Shown here: piece after piece, positions 10,081 to 22,209 of the stretch
How the letters are laid out: every line of letters begins with the position of its first letter
How positions within the stretch are numbered: position 1 is the stretch's first letter
Assembly: GCF_000801105.2 (NCBI RefSeq)
Contig: NC_079518.1
Coordinates: forward strand, 23,044,800-23,108,799
Direction: 5' to 3'
From: Raphanus sativus
Lineage: Eukaryota; Streptophyta; Magnoliopsida; Brassicales; Brassicaceae
Length of the DNA stretch: 64,000 nt
The notes under the pieces: model-generated
Seen by the model: the letters and a program-made list of their open reading frames with translations, nothing else
The model's database searches: none
Told to the model about the DNA's origin: nothing
Translations under genes and position numbers: made by a program

Positions 10081-12970
10081 GTTATTTCAGGCAAATATTT
10101 GAATCATCCAATCCAGAGGATATAGCAGAGGCACTTACGGAGGTAAAGACAACCATTACTGCACAAAAAAATGAAGATCTCACAGCGCCAGTAACAGAAT
10201 GGGAGGTCAAGTTAGCACTTTTTGCTATGCGTCCAGAAAAGGCTCCTGGGCCAGATGGTATGACAGCTCTTTTCAACCAGATGTTTTGGGACATTGTTAA
10301 AGATGATTTAACTCTTATGGTTAATCAATTTCTCTTCCAAGGTACAATACCACAAGGACTGAACGACACAAACATCTGTCTCATACCTAAGACCACGAAG
10401 CCGAACGAGATGACACAGTTTAGACCTATCAGTCTATGCAATGTCAGCTATAAAATAATATCTAAGGTTTTATGCCAAACATTAAAGAAGCTTCTTCCAC
10501 ACTTGATATCTGAAACTCAATCGGCATTTGTGGCAGGAAGACAAATATCAGATAATGTGATGATAGCACAGGAGATGTTCCATACTTTGAGAACAAAACC
10601 AGGAGGAAGGGTTAAGAGAATGGCCATTAAGACAGACATGAGCAAGGCTTACGATAGAATGGAATGGTCTTTTATAGAGGCAGTCATGAGGAAAATGGGC
10701 TTCTCTGAGGTATGGATTGAATGGATTATGAGATGTGTAACCTCGGTCAAGTACCAAGTTTTGATGAACGGAGAACCTAGAGGACACATAGTTCCAGAGA
10801 GAGGTCTACGTCAAGGAGATCCTTTGTCTCCTTTCATATTTATTCTATGCACGGAAGCGCTCGTTAGCCTTCTTAGTCAAGCAGAGAATCAAGGGAAGAT
10901 AACGGGGATGCGAGCCGCTTGGGCTAGCCCCCCGGTATCTCACCTTTTTTTTGCTGACGATAGCCTTTTCTTCTGTAAGGCGGAGCCCCGTAAATGTGAA
11001 GAAGTTATGAAAGTAGTCAGGAGATATGGACAAGCATCTGGGCAATGCATAAATTTTGACAAGTCTTCTTTGCTCTTTGGTAAGAGGATACCACAAGTGA
11101 CTGTCAACAAATTAAAGATATACTGGGCATACAAAATGAAGGAGGAATGGGGACCTATTTAGGAATACCAGAAGATATCAGTGGGTCTAAATGTAAGTTA
11201 TTTGCATTCCTAAAGGAGAAGCTGTTGCATAGGGTGAATGGATTGACTGGCAGATGGTTATCGAAGGGAGGAAAGGAAGTGCTAATCAAGTCTATCTTAC
11301 TAGCTCTCCCGACGTACGTGATGTCTACCTTCTTACTCCCTCTGGAGATTTGTGAGAGCCTCGCTAGTGCCATTGCACAGTTTTGGTGGAGTTCAAACCC
11401 TCCAAAAAGAGGAATACATTGGGCTACTTGGGATAAAATGTGTAAACCTAGAGAGGAAGGTGGCATTGGATTTCGTTTGATACACGAATTTAATCTAGCT
11501 CACTTAGAAAACAGCTATGGCGTCTTGTTCAGTTCCCAGATTCATTAGTGGCAAGAGTACTGAAAGGCAGATATTATCGACTGAGTTCGCCTTTACGAAT
11601 TTGCTCAGTAGATTCCCCATCCTGTGTGTGGACAAGTATTATTGCAGCAAGGAAACTACTGCTGTTGGGAATTAGGAACAAAGTACATTCAGGGTATGAG
11701 ATCAAAGTATGGCAGGATCCATGGATTCCATCAGTGCCAGCGAGACCGGCTCGGGCTAATGCTCCAGTGGTTCATCCGGAAATGACAGTCAGTAGCTTGA
11801 TCGATTTTCAGACAAAAGAGTGGGATCTACGTTTGCTTGAACAATATGTTCATCATGATGACATACCAAGTATTCAGAATATGGCCATAAGCCCAACTCA
11901 TCGACCAGATACCTTCTGCTGGAATTACACCAAAAATGGACAATATACGGTAAAATCTGGATACTGGGTAGCAGCAAACATTCTGAAGGATGATGTGGAA
12001 ACACAAGTTCTGGAACCCAGCATTACTAAACTCCAAGCCTTTGCATGGAAAGTGAATGCTCCACAAAAGATCCACCATCTTTTATGGCAATTGATCACAT
12101 GACAGGTAGCTGTTACAAGGAATTTAGTACGAAGGAACATGAGATGTGATAACTACTGTCCAAGATGTGGAGAGCAAGAAGAAACTATGACTCATGCAAT
12201 ATTTGACTGTCCACCAGCTCTTCAAACATGGGCTTTATCGTCTACACCATCCAGCCCTCAAATATTTCCTTCTTCAAGCATCTACAACAATATGGATTAT
12301 TTATTTTGGAGGAAAAACAGCATAGCGGAGCCAGAGAATGACAGGGATCCATACCCTTGGATTATATGGATGGAAGGCCCGTAATGATAAACTATTCAAG
12401 GGAATAGACAGGGATCCAGGTGAGCTAGTCAGGCATGCAGAGAGTGAATGCCAATCATGGCATAATGCTAGAGAGAATATGACTACGACTCCAGTTATTC
12501 AAGAGCCTCAAGTCATAAGCTCGGGTGATATATGCTTGATAGATGGTTCATGGACCTCTACTGATCCGTTTAGTGGACTTGGATGGGTATGGAAAGACAG
12601 CAGGGGGACGATACAGCTAATGGGGATGAGAAACCTGAGGAGGAGGGAGTCAGCTCTACACTCGGAACTGGAAGCTTTGAGATGGGCAATGGAAACAATG
12701 CAACAGTCGGATTGTCAGAGATTTGACACTGATTGCAAAGACCTGATAGCAATGCTGGCGGAACCAAAAGCATGGCCAAGCTTCTCAACTGAATTGGAGA
12801 TGATTCACACGATCAAGTTATGCTATTCAGACTTCAAGATCTGCTATGTACCAAGATCTGAGAATGTGATAGCTGATTCTTTAGCTAGGAACTCTCGTAC
12901 CTTTCATAGATCATTATGCTACTTTGGTTGTTCTATTCCGGTCTGGTTACCCAGACCACCTCAAGTTTGA
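10081..12970 (+). pseudogene. LINE ORF2 remnant: reverse transcriptase, zf-RVT and RNase H
   Basis: The reading is broken into successive frames: 10081-11162, 11147-11548, 11548-12102, 12139-12384 and 12338-12970. Motifs in order are EKAPGPDG (template-binding side), AIKTDMSKAYDR, RGLRQGDPLSP and the catalytic FADD box at 10950-10961. Next comes a zinc-binding zf-RVT segment (CPRCGEQEETMTHAIFDC). Last is an RNase H domain with its acidic set visible: IDGSW, HSELEAL, DTDCKDL and ENVIADSLAR. A TGA near 12100 and at least three frameshifts inactivate it. The Ta11/Brassica L1-like lineage is likely from the RVT_3 RNase H at the C-terminus. Confidence 0.92.
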
Positions 12971-13004
12971 GTAATAGAATAGCCTTTTGATGCCAAAAAA
13001 AAAA
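10081..13004 (+). mobile_element. 5'-truncated LINE (L1-like non-LTR retrotransposon)
   Basis: The 16-bp spacer text aactaaattgtttcta at 10065-10080 is repeated with one mismatch at 13005-13020, right after a poly(A) run that starts at 12995. Target duplication, poly(A) tail and plus-strand RT/RNase H coding make this a LINE insertion. It begins just upstream of the reverse transcriptase, so ORF1 and the endonuclease are missing through 5' truncation. It interrupts the spacer downstream of copy 3. Confidence 0.95.
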
Positions 13005-13218
13005 AACTAAATTGTTTTTAAATAATTTTTTTTTCCTTTTAAATAATTCACCACCTAAAAGAGCCAATGTAGTTAGCCTGTTTAAATGGTTATTTTCTAC
13101 AAAATTATACTCAAAACCATATTATTAATTTTTTATTATCTTGTTCTCTCTCCTCAAAACTTAATTTATATTGACAATTAAAAAATAGTTTAGAGTTTAA
13201 GTGTTACGATAAAATTCT

Positions 13219-14382
13219 GGGAAAAGTGTCTATTCCGACCCGAACAATTTCGATCGTGCCAAATACAACCCGAACAAATGGTCAGTGCCAAATACGACCT
13301 AAACTTAATTAAAATTCAAAAAACCTACCTGAATTTCTTAAAATGAGCCTAAATCTACATTGACTCTAACAAAAGTTAGTCAACCGTTACCAAAATAAAA
13401 CGACGTCGTTTTTATATACGGTGAAAAGTGTTAATTTTGACCCAAACAATTTTGTTGGTGCCAAATACGACCCGAACACATGGTTTGTGCCAAATACGAT
13501 CTGAACTCAATTATAATTAAAAAAAATTACCTGAACTTTTTAAAATGTGCATAAATCTACATTAACTCTAACATAAGTTAGTCAACTGTTAAAAAAATAA
13601 AACGACGTTATTTTGATATATATATATATATATATTTAATATATGTTCATTCCAGGACTTAAACAATGATGTGGTACATTTTTAAAGAGGTACATTAACA
13701 ACTAGACAAATGTAACTTTTTAAAATATTATTACAAATTTAAAATTATATAAATTACTATTTTTTCTTCATTGTATTCAATTTTAAAACTTTGGTAATAA
13801 ATTTTCTGATTTATATAAATACATAATTTTTAATTATCATATTTTTAATAAACTTATATCTCACTAAATATAAATAATATAATATTTATAATTACACAAG
13901 CTTAGATATACTTAAAATTTTGAAGTTATTTATAAAAATTTCTTATATAGATTTTTTTTTTTCACTTTTGTGGATTTTTTTCAAAGTTAATATTATATAT
14001 TATTTTATTAACAATTGACTAATTTCTGTTAGAGTTAATGTAGATTTAGACACATTTTAAAAAGTTCAGATAATTTTTTTAAATTATAATTGAGTTCAGG
14101 TCGTGTTTGGCACCGACCATGTGTTCATGTCGTATTTGGCACCATCGAAATTGTTTGGGTTGAAATAGGCACTTTTTCCTGTATATCAAAACGACGTCGT
14201 TTTATCTTGTTAACGGTTGACTAACTTCTGTTAGAGTCAATGTAGATTTAGGCTCTTTTTAAGAAGTTTGGGTAGGTTTTTCGAATTTTAATTAAGTTCA
14301 GGTCGTATTTGGCAATGACTATTTGTTCGGGTCGTATTTGGCACGATCGAAATTGTTCGGGTCGGAATAGGCACTTTTTCCC
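13219..14382. mobile_element. Mutator-like (MULE/foldback) element with long terminal inverted repeats
   Basis: Flanked by the 10-bp direct repeat ataaaattct at 13209-13218 and 14383-14392; the sister LTR at about 20480-20489 has it once, confirming a target duplication. The ends gggaaaagtg...cactttttccc open inverted arms of about 195 bp (13219-13415 against 14187-14382). A second, weaker inverted pair of similar sequence lies inside it (about 13428-13620 against 13985-14172). The outer arms contain the palindrome aaaacgacgtcgtttt. The ~360-bp centre is AT-rich and has no transposase, so the element is non-autonomous. Confidence 0.85.
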
Positions 14383-14643
14383 ATAAAATTCTTGAAAAGA
14401 TTTGTCTGCAGCATCGAAACAAGCTCCAATGGTTCGGGTTGACGACGAATTTAGTATCAAAACATTCGATAAAAATATACATCTTTGTTTTCTTTACGAA
14501 AGAAATCGTAAAGATCGAATTCTTACGAAGAACTCTACGACTAAATCGTGTTCTCGTTCAAACGCAATCATTTGAAATAACGAAAAGATCGATAAACGAC
14601 GAGGACACAGCTCAGTCATCACAGAGCAGCCAAAGGAACGTCC

Positions 14644-14805
14644 GGCTCGGTCGCTATAGCGACCAGGCTCGAACACAAACTCGGTCGCTATAGCTACCGA
14701 GCTCGAAAACAAGCACAGTCGCTATAGCGACCGGGCTCCATTCGAAGCTCGGTCGCTATAGCGACCAAGCTCCATACGAAGCACGGTCGCTATAGCGACC
14801 AAGCA
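14644..14805. repeat. Palindromic minisatellite in the 5' LTR (five copies)
   Basis: Five copies of a self-complementary core ggtcgctatagcgacc are spaced about 33 bases apart, with small variants (tagctacc, gaccggg). The 3' LTR has a single degenerate copy at 20742-20765. The longest copies extend the palindrome to 24 bp. Confidence 0.9.
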
Positions 14806-16176
14806 TGTATACACCAACCATCTTGAAGCGTCCAAAGTTTTCCGAAACGACGATACGACGTAAAACTATGCACTCTCGACTATCCTTATTACGATCTTCC
14901 GCAAACCACGACTAACCATTTCTTGATTTCTCGATCAAATGGGATCATCAGTTTGGTTTACGATAAAACCGCGGAAAATTAACTTTATCAAAAAAATCAC
15001 GACAAACGTCTCGAATCAAAAGACGGCCCAAAGAGTCCTAAACTTGATTCGAGGCCCACTTACGATTTCTTGAAAAACCCATAAACCTTGCGACGGTTTA
15101 TGCTTGGAGGATAAATATCAGTTTCCGCGGATAAATGGAAAGTTTCCACAGATAATCATGAAGATCAGAAAAATAGAATATCTCCTTTTTTGGACTATGA
15201 CGGCTTAAGGGCAAAAGAGGAAGGCGTAAACCAACCAAAAAGGGAGTTTATAAGGATTTCAAAGCGAGAGCCATAAAAAAAAAGGACTTTTAGACTCACA
15301 ATTCGCTGCACTTAGAAATTTAGGCTTTATTCTCGAAAAGTTCGGTTTCTATGACTGGCACTCAATTACTAGACGAACTCGTCCAGGCAGGTCGATCTCT
15401 TGTCCAGCTCTATCAATTGAACTACATTCGGCTTGATCCTCGAAATGGGTACGTAGGCAGCCTTTAATAAGGTTCAGTCCGAAATCAATCGAAAACCGTT
15501 TCTGCATTTATTTCGTATTTTGTTATCGAGCTGCGACTCAACTAGGTTTAATGTTTTAGGTCGTCAAAGCTAGATAACTCGCTGAGAGCACTTGCGGCTA
15601 AAGCTCTTATAATCTCTTGTAATGCTCGCAACGCTCTTACACGAATTCGAAATAAGATTTATTGTTTTCTCTAAATTCGTTTTGTTATCTTTTCATATTT
15701 TCTGCGTCAATTTGGTCACTTGTCGTTGGCTCCGCAGAAATCCGGGACCTCTGGGAAATTAGGGGTTTCTTACTTTCCTTATTTATACGATATATTGACG
15801 GTGCGAATTTCGGTTCCCACAGCCACAAATGCTTGATCAAAAAGACGTACACATATATAAAAGACAAACTCGCAGCACTGACCGCCCCTATGGCCAACGC
15901 TTACGCAAACGCCGTAGTGTTCAACAAAATCGAAAACCTTCCGTCACAGGAAGAGCACTAAATCGAGCTCGTGATTTTTTCCCTCCAAACACAAAGGGCA
16001 ACGATAAAATCTTCCAACCCCGTGAAATTCTTCTTATTACCGAGTTGAGAGAAATCTCAGCGCATAAGGGTTCGACCAAAACGATTTCTCCGAAAACATT
16101 TCGGAAAAGTAAAACTCGCTCCCCCAATAACTGCTAAAAAACCCTAGGTTACTCCCCAGAAAGTTAAACTCAAAGC

Positions 16177-16437
16177 CAAGCTCGGTCGCTATAGCGACCG
16201 AACACCGAGACAAGCTCGGTCGCTATAGCGACCGAGCACCGAGACAAGCTCGGTCGCTATAGCGACCGAGCATCGGACCATGCTCGGTCGCAATAATGAA
16301 CGAGCATCGAACCCAAGCTCGGTCGCTATAGCGACCGAGCAACGAGCCACAAGACAAGCTCGGTCGCTATAGCGACCGAGCACCGAGACAAGTTCGTTCG
16401 CTATAGAGAGCCAAGCTTGGTCGTTATAGAAAACCAG
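16177..16437. repeat. Palindromic minisatellite in the LARD interior (about eight copies)
   Basis: The same core ggtcgctatagcgacc recurs inside gctc...gagc arms, separated by accgagacaa-type linkers of about 10-20 bases. Copies at the end decay (caataatgaacg, cgttatagaaaacc). Further partial cores (ctcgctatagcgacc) occur at about 16566, 16597, 16747 and 16780. Confidence 0.9.
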
Positions 16438-16444
16438 CCCCAAG

Positions 16445-16910
16445 ATGAGTCCTCCTCTGCGTTCTCCTTTGAATCCTCTTCGAAACGTTTTTCGTTTCGT
16501 CTCAATCAGAGTTTTCGTTGAGATTTTACGACAAAAACAAGTGGGACTCGTCTTGGCTCTCTTTCACTCGCTATAGCGACCAAAATGACATCCTAACTCG
16601 CTATAGCGACCTATCAGGCCTCAAAGGAGTCCTCCTCTGCGTCCTCCTTTGAATCCTCTTCGAAACGCATTTTCGTTTCGTCTCAATCGGAGTTTCCGTT
16701 GAGATTTTAGGACGAAAACAAGTGGGACTCATCTCAACTTACTGTCACTCGCTATAGCGACCTGTCAGACATACTCACTCGCTATAACGACCTGTCAAGC
16801 CTCAAAGGAGTCCTCCTCTGCGTTCTCCTTTGAATCCTCTTCGAAACGCTTTTCTTTTTGTCTCAATCGGAGTTTCCGTTGAGAGTTTACGACGAAAACA
16901 AGTAAAAACT
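16445..16910. repeat. Tandem ~180-bp repeats in the LARD interior
   Basis: The block starting agtcctcctctgcg occurs at 16447, 16628 and 16808, followed each time by ctcctttgaatcctcttcg and a cgtttcgtctcaat stretch. A fourth, diverged copy follows at about 16945-17010. Each unit ends with a partial palindromic core, so the two repeat families interleave. Confidence 0.85.
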
Positions 16911-17049
16911 CATCTTAAACTCCACGGCTTTTTCCTACTCACCCTACCTCCATCTTTGCGTTCACTTTCGAATCTCGATTGAAACGTCTCTTGTTTCGCC
17001 TCGATTGAAGTTACCATTGAAACTTTATAATATCAGAAAAAAACAAAAA

Positions 17050-20000
17050 ACAAAAAAAATGCAAAGACTTGTTTTCTCGCATGGATTCAAATTGATCGTA
17101 TAAAACGGCAGCCGTTAACTTAACACTTTAGCCGCCTCAACTATATGATTACGTTGAATTTTTTTTATTGACGTTGTATCGAAAGGAGAAGATGTCAATC
17201 AAGTTTGGAAGATAATTGTCGAGTTTCAAAGGATAAACACCAATGTCGAGAACGGTGAACGTACACGAGAAGAAGAAGGGGAAATAAGCGAGCAAAACTG
17301 AGAAAAGACAAAACTGCATCTACGAAAACACTAAGGTATGTCTGACTTAGAAAATTTTATCAGATATTTATTTTTCCGTAGGATAAAGGATGACAGCGTC
17401 TCAGGAACTGCCGTTAACTTTAAGGAACTTAGAATCTAGGTGGATAGTCTAGTAAGTTAAATAATAGGCAAAATTTCAGTCTTGTTCTATTGTTCCTTAA
17501 CTGACCAGGCAGAACTCGCAAACCGATCTAATCTCTCGCAAAACCGAGAAATGATCGCCCCGCATAAATGCGTACTCATCATGCGTCCTAAAGAAAGAAA
17601 GAGCAAGAGATACGAACGTCGTCTTAAAATCGATTCCTTCCTAGTAGTTTTCTTAAAAACTGAAATATCCCAAGTCATCAGCCTGAAAACACCACAGCCA
17701 ATCCAATGCCTCATTAAAATCGTCTAAAGAGGCGAACGACAATCAAAGATTCTTCCAAATGCGTCAGCAATATAGCCAGACCGTCAGCGAACATAGTCTT
17801 GAGAGCTCTACAACATCTCTTGTCGCAATCTCGCGATTAGAAAACTTGTACCAACATCAGATTAATGACACGATGGTTAGCGACTAGATCATATTGGAAT
17901 AAGCTTCGGAAAACTCCATGAGTATTTCCAAGCATTTGTCACTAAAAGTCGAAATCTAAACATAAATGTTCTACGTGAAATCCGCGGAAAACATTGCGAC
18001 TCTGAAGTCTTCGATTTCCTAAAACTGGACGCCCATTATTTTTCGTATAACAAGAATATTTTATACGGAACAGCCTGTGGGAAAATAAGACCATCGTTAA
18101 AACAACTTCACAAACTTCGTGAGAAATTAACGAAAAACACCTTCACGATAATTTCACGAAAAATCCTCCGTATACTCAAACAGGGCATACGAAGCAACTT
18201 TCAGAAACAGACGTAGCGAGTTTTCAAGAAAAATGTCATATATAACATTTCGTAAAATAAAAACAAAGTTCCATGGAAATCGTTGACTCCTTCTTTTTAC
18301 TTCCCTCGGTTACATCTGAGCAAAAAGTTGCATCGCAACCGAATCCGCAAAGGTTCTGCGTCGAGCCTCTTAAGATTTGTCTTCGGATAAAGAGGAAACA
18401 GTTTTATACGACTAAAGGGAACAGTATACGAAACACGAATCGTATGACTTAAACCCAAAGTGGAAACTTGTTTTAAAACAACCTTCAACAATAACATGGA
18501 AAACTCCGCAATACTTGATATGTTTTATCTCGACAAACATTTTTTGGCCCTTGGCGAACTACGCCTCCCTGTAAATCCCGAACCAGAATTCGGCAGCTTC
18601 TTGGGGACAATCGGAAAACAAAAGTTTCATAGTCTGGTCCTTTGCCAACTCCTTGGCTATATGGTTGAATGCAACCTTCCCCCCAAACTAAAACAATTAA
18701 GCGGTCACCGCTCCAATTGCTTAAATGGCTAAGGAAAAATCCACGATTTTTCATAAAACGCCAAGTGACGATCACACAGACTATTTGTCGTATAATCAGA
18801 GCAGAAACTATACGATAATTTTTCGTAACAAAGTAAAGTCCTAACAACCAAATGGTTAACGGAAAAATTAAACTTGTCGATAATCGACCAAGTCTCACAC
18901 ATTCCACAATTCACTTTAAACCCGCAACGTTTTACCTAGAAACACGCGGCATGTAAGGACAAAATCGTAACAAAGCTCCTAGGCTATACGAATCATCTTT
19001 AAAAATGTACGAAATAAATCTCGGAGAGCCGACTCTTCACAAAAGCACAGTGGAGAAAAACGCTTCATCCCATATCAAAAATACGCGACCCTTCGGTCCT
19101 AATTTCTCTATCGTAAATCAAACTACTTAGCATCAACAACAGTTTTTTTTAGAACATTCACAGATAAACCAACGTGTTTCTCTAACGCAGGGTTAAGACT
19201 AAACCCATGAAATACCGGAACACATTCAAGCCCGCGAACATTTCTAACACATAACGCGGCATACGAAAGAATAACAAATCTTCAGCATTGCGAGACGTCG
19301 CAGGCGCCTGAAGATTCGTTCTTCGATTAAATTACCTTCCTCGATAAAATCACCTTCTTGGAAGACAAGACAGTGATACGCACTAACATCTTCTCAAAAA
19401 ACATATCCTTCGCAAAGACTCAAAACGGGAATTTTTACCATTAAGTTTGTTGCTGATCATAACAAACTCTTAATGTCATAAATAGACTTAGCCATCTCGT
19501 AGAGATGACTCTCGTACATCCGACACAAGGATAATAGCGCTATAAAAGAAATCCAGAATTTTGGTCAGCACTTCCAGGAGACTTAGAAATTGTCCTTGGA
19601 GAGATGCTCGATTCCAACCATACAAGTCGTATAAGCCGAGAACCTATTGCGGACTTTAAATCGGTATGGAATCAGGTTGAAACTGTAACGGGATACGTAA
19701 GCCGAATTAGTCATCGCACCCCCGAAACCAGAAGTAAGCCTAGGTCTTGCCCTAAACCCAGCACACTGGTCTCTAACATCTCTAGGCATGATATCAAAAG
19801 ATACGAAATCCCAAAATATGTCTCTTCGCTTGTATTCCAACGTTCATGAAATTTCGAAGAATAAAATTTCCGTACATCTAAAACGAACAGCAAATATAAC
19901 GATCTACACAGAGTTAGATATGAGATGACAACTCATACTCTTCCCTCTACATTTCACATGAATACAAACATGCTCCTAAAACGCGAAATTCAAAAAGTCG

Positions 20001-20368
20001 CAAAGCGGCTGGGATTCGAAGCCACACGCTTTCGGTCCCGAAAACATAAATACGCCCACACTTAGCCCAAGTAAACGGCCACGCGCCTGATAATCTCTAC
20101 ATGACACATAACTAAAGCGTAAAGATCTCATTGGCAAACAGATCGTAAGCATCTTAACTCCAAGACGAACTACGAATGGCTTGATCCCTTTTGACAAAGG
20201 GTACGTAGGCAGCTTTCATCAAGCGCAGCCCCAATCTTACAAGATTCCACTCTTCTTAGAATGAACGTACGACTTTCAACGGACATTTTCAACCATTAAT
20301 TCCGCCTAACTTGCCTGACTTATCTTATCGCACGCTAGAACCTCGCATCTACGATCCACGGTTCTAAC
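17050..20368. other. LARD interior without recognisable genes
   Basis: This 3.3-kb stretch has only short open frames on both strands and shows no retroelement protein motif. It is moderately AT-rich with many cgaaa/ttcg words. I see no gene here. Confidence 0.6.
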
Positions 20369-20384
20369 GGGCTGGGGGACTAAC
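20369..20384 (+). other. Polypurine tract of the LARD
   Basis: The sequence gggctgggggactaac lies immediately upstream of the 3' LTR start, where the plus-strand primer is expected. It fixes the element orientation as plus. Confidence 0.55.
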
Positions 20385-21786
20385 TGTTGGGGTCAAAAAC
20401 GGTCACAACGAAATTAACGTTCGAAAATATTTCTCGAAAAAGTTAATTTTCGTAAAAATTACTTAAACTAATTTTTACGATAAAATTCTTGAAAATATTT
20501 GTCCGCAGCATCGAAACAAGCTCCAATGGTTCGTGTTGACGATGAAGTTAGTATCAAAACATTCGATAAAAATATACATCTTTGTTTTCTTTACGAAAGA
20601 AATCGTAAAGATCGAATCCTTACGAAGAACTCTACGACTAAATCGTGTTCTCGTTAAAGTGCGATCATTTGAAATAACGAAAGATCGATAAACGGCAAGG
20701 ACACAGCTCAGTCATCACAGAGCAGCCAAGGGAACGTCCGGCTCGGTCGCTATAGCAACCAAGCATATATACACCAACCATCTTCCGAAGCGTCCAAAGT
20801 CTTCCGAAATGACGATACGACATAAAACTATGCACTCTCGACTATCCTTATTACGATCTTCCGCAAACCACGACTAACCATTTCTTGATTTCTCAATCAA
20901 ATGGGATCATCAGTTTGGTTTACGATAAAACCGCGGAAAATTAACTTTATCGGAGAATTCGTGACAAACGTCTCGAATTAAAAGACGGCCCAAAGAGTCC
21001 TAAATTTGATTTGAGGCCCACTTACGATTTATTGAAAAACCCATAAACCTTGCGACGGTTTATGCTTGGAGGATAAATATCAGTTTTCGCAGATAAATGG
21101 AAAGTTTCCGCAGATAATCATGAAGATCGGAAAAATGGAATATCTCCACTTTTTGGACTATGACGGCTTAAGGGCAAAAGAGGAAGGCGTAAACCAACCT
21201 AGAAGCGAGTATATAAGGAGTTCAAGGCGAGAGGCATAAAAAAAGAAAGGGCTTTTAGACTCACAATTCGCTGCACTTAGAAACTTAGGCTTTATTCTCG
21301 ACAAGTTCGATTTTTATGACTGGCACTCAATTACTAGACGAACTCGTCCAGGCAATTCGATCTCTTGTCCAGCTCTATCAAATGAACTACGTTCCGCTTG
21401 ATCCTCGAAAGGGGTACGTAGGCAGCCTTTAATAAGGTTCAGTCCGAAATCAATCAAAAACCGTTTCCGCATCTTTTTCGTATTTTGTTATCGAGCTGCG
21501 ACTCAACTAGGTTTAAGGTTTTAGGTCGCTAAAGCTAGATAACTCGCTGACAGCACTTGCGGCTAAAGCTCTTATAATCTCTTGTAATGCTCGCAACGCT
21601 CTTACACGAATTCGAAATAAGATTTATTGTTTTCTCTAAATTCGTTTTGTTATCTTTTCCTATTTTCTGTGTCTATTTGGTCACTTGTCGTTGGCTCCGC
21701 AGAAATCCGGGACCTCTGGGAAATTAGGATTTTCTTACTTTCCTTATTTATACGATATATTGACGGTGCAAATTTCGGTTCCCACA
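20385..21786. repeat. 3' LTR of the LARD
   Basis: It begins tgttggggtcaaa right after the purine tract gctgggggactaac and ends ttcccaca at 21786, followed by the ttaag duplication and resumption of the array spacer. It contains the uninterrupted site acgataaaattcttgaaaa, i.e. the empty target of the element inserted in the 5' LTR. Confidence 0.9.
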
Positions 21787-22092
21787 TTAAGCATATAGAG
21801 AGCAAAAATACGATCCTGACTCTAGAAATTGGTAGATTACCCCTGGCTTCAAGAGAGAGCGAGAAAGGTAGCTATTTGGATTAGATGGGAGATGATTTGA
21901 AACAATAGTATTGAGGCAAAACAAAACTGTATACTTTAGACTAATCTGATAAGTTTTTTTTCAAGACTTAAGAGTCCACGAGTTATATTTAATAATGTTT
22001 TTCTCATCGGTTTCTGCTTTGTCTGATTTGAAAACAGGTAATTAAGTTTCACATAAAAGTACAAAGACGTTTCTATAGCTTCTTTCCTTTCA

Positions 22093-22209
22093 ATATAAAT
22101 AGACAAAATATTGTACAATATGCTCATCAATCAAAATACAAACTCGATAAAAACTCATATATTTGAAGAAATATTTCTTCTTTTTCCCATATCTCATAAT
22201 GTCTATTAA
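22093..22209 (+). promoter_or_regulatory. TATA box and leader with overlapping upstream ORF, copy 4
   Basis: atataaat at 22093-22100 lies 106 bp before the ATG at 22199. An upstream ATG at 22120 opens a 29-codon frame whose TAA (22207-22209) lies 8 bases past the start of the main frame, in another phase. Whether it is transcribed depends on the unknown start site, which by TATA spacing would fall near 22120-22130. Confidence 0.6.

Larger units (their letters stand above)
13202..15821. repeat. 5' LTR of the LARD (interrupted by a MULE-like element)
   Basis: It starts tgtt and joins directly to acgataaaattct, whereas the 3' LTR has about 95 extra bases between these points (20389 to about 20477), so the 5' LTR has lost that U3 piece. 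A Mutator-like element sits at 13219-14382. From 14393 to 15821 it parallels 20496-21786, including the LTR end at ggttcccaca. It carries five palindromic minisatellite copies where the 3' LTR has one. Confidence 0.88.
13202..21786. mobile_element. LARD-like LTR retrotransposon (no gag/pol)
   Basis: The 5-bp duplication ttaag flanks it at 13197-13201 and 21787-21791. The ends are TG...CA: tgttacg at 13202 and ttcccaca ending at 21786. The same ~1.4-kb sequence forms both ends, and a purine-rich tract (gggctgggggac) precedes the 3' LTR. The ~4.6-kb interior (15822-20384) contains no gag, protease, integrase or RT that I can detect, which defines a large retrotransposon derivative (LARD) needing proteins from elsewhere. 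I could not identify a tRNA primer site after the 5' LTR. Visible LTR mismatches (five in the first ~68 bases after the shared ataaaattct) argue that it is not very young. Confidence 0.9.

Noticed and set aside
15822..15850. tRNA primer-binding site after the 5' LTR
   Set aside because: gccacaaatgcttg does not match a usual tRNA 3' end; I could not support a call.
15685..15961. Open frames MFSLNSFCYLF... at both LTR ends (also near 21627)
   Set aside because: They are the same LTR sequence twice, entering through the LTR boundary; no domain or conservation beyond the LTR is visible.
14644..16437. CRISPR-like appearance of palindromic repeats with short spacers
   Set aside because: This is plant nuclear DNA inside an LTR element; the linkers are themselves repeats and there are no cas genes.
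17482..18907. Possible gag or pol remnants in the LARD interior
   Set aside because: Open frames of up to 140 codons show no zinc knuckle, protease, RT or integrase motif.
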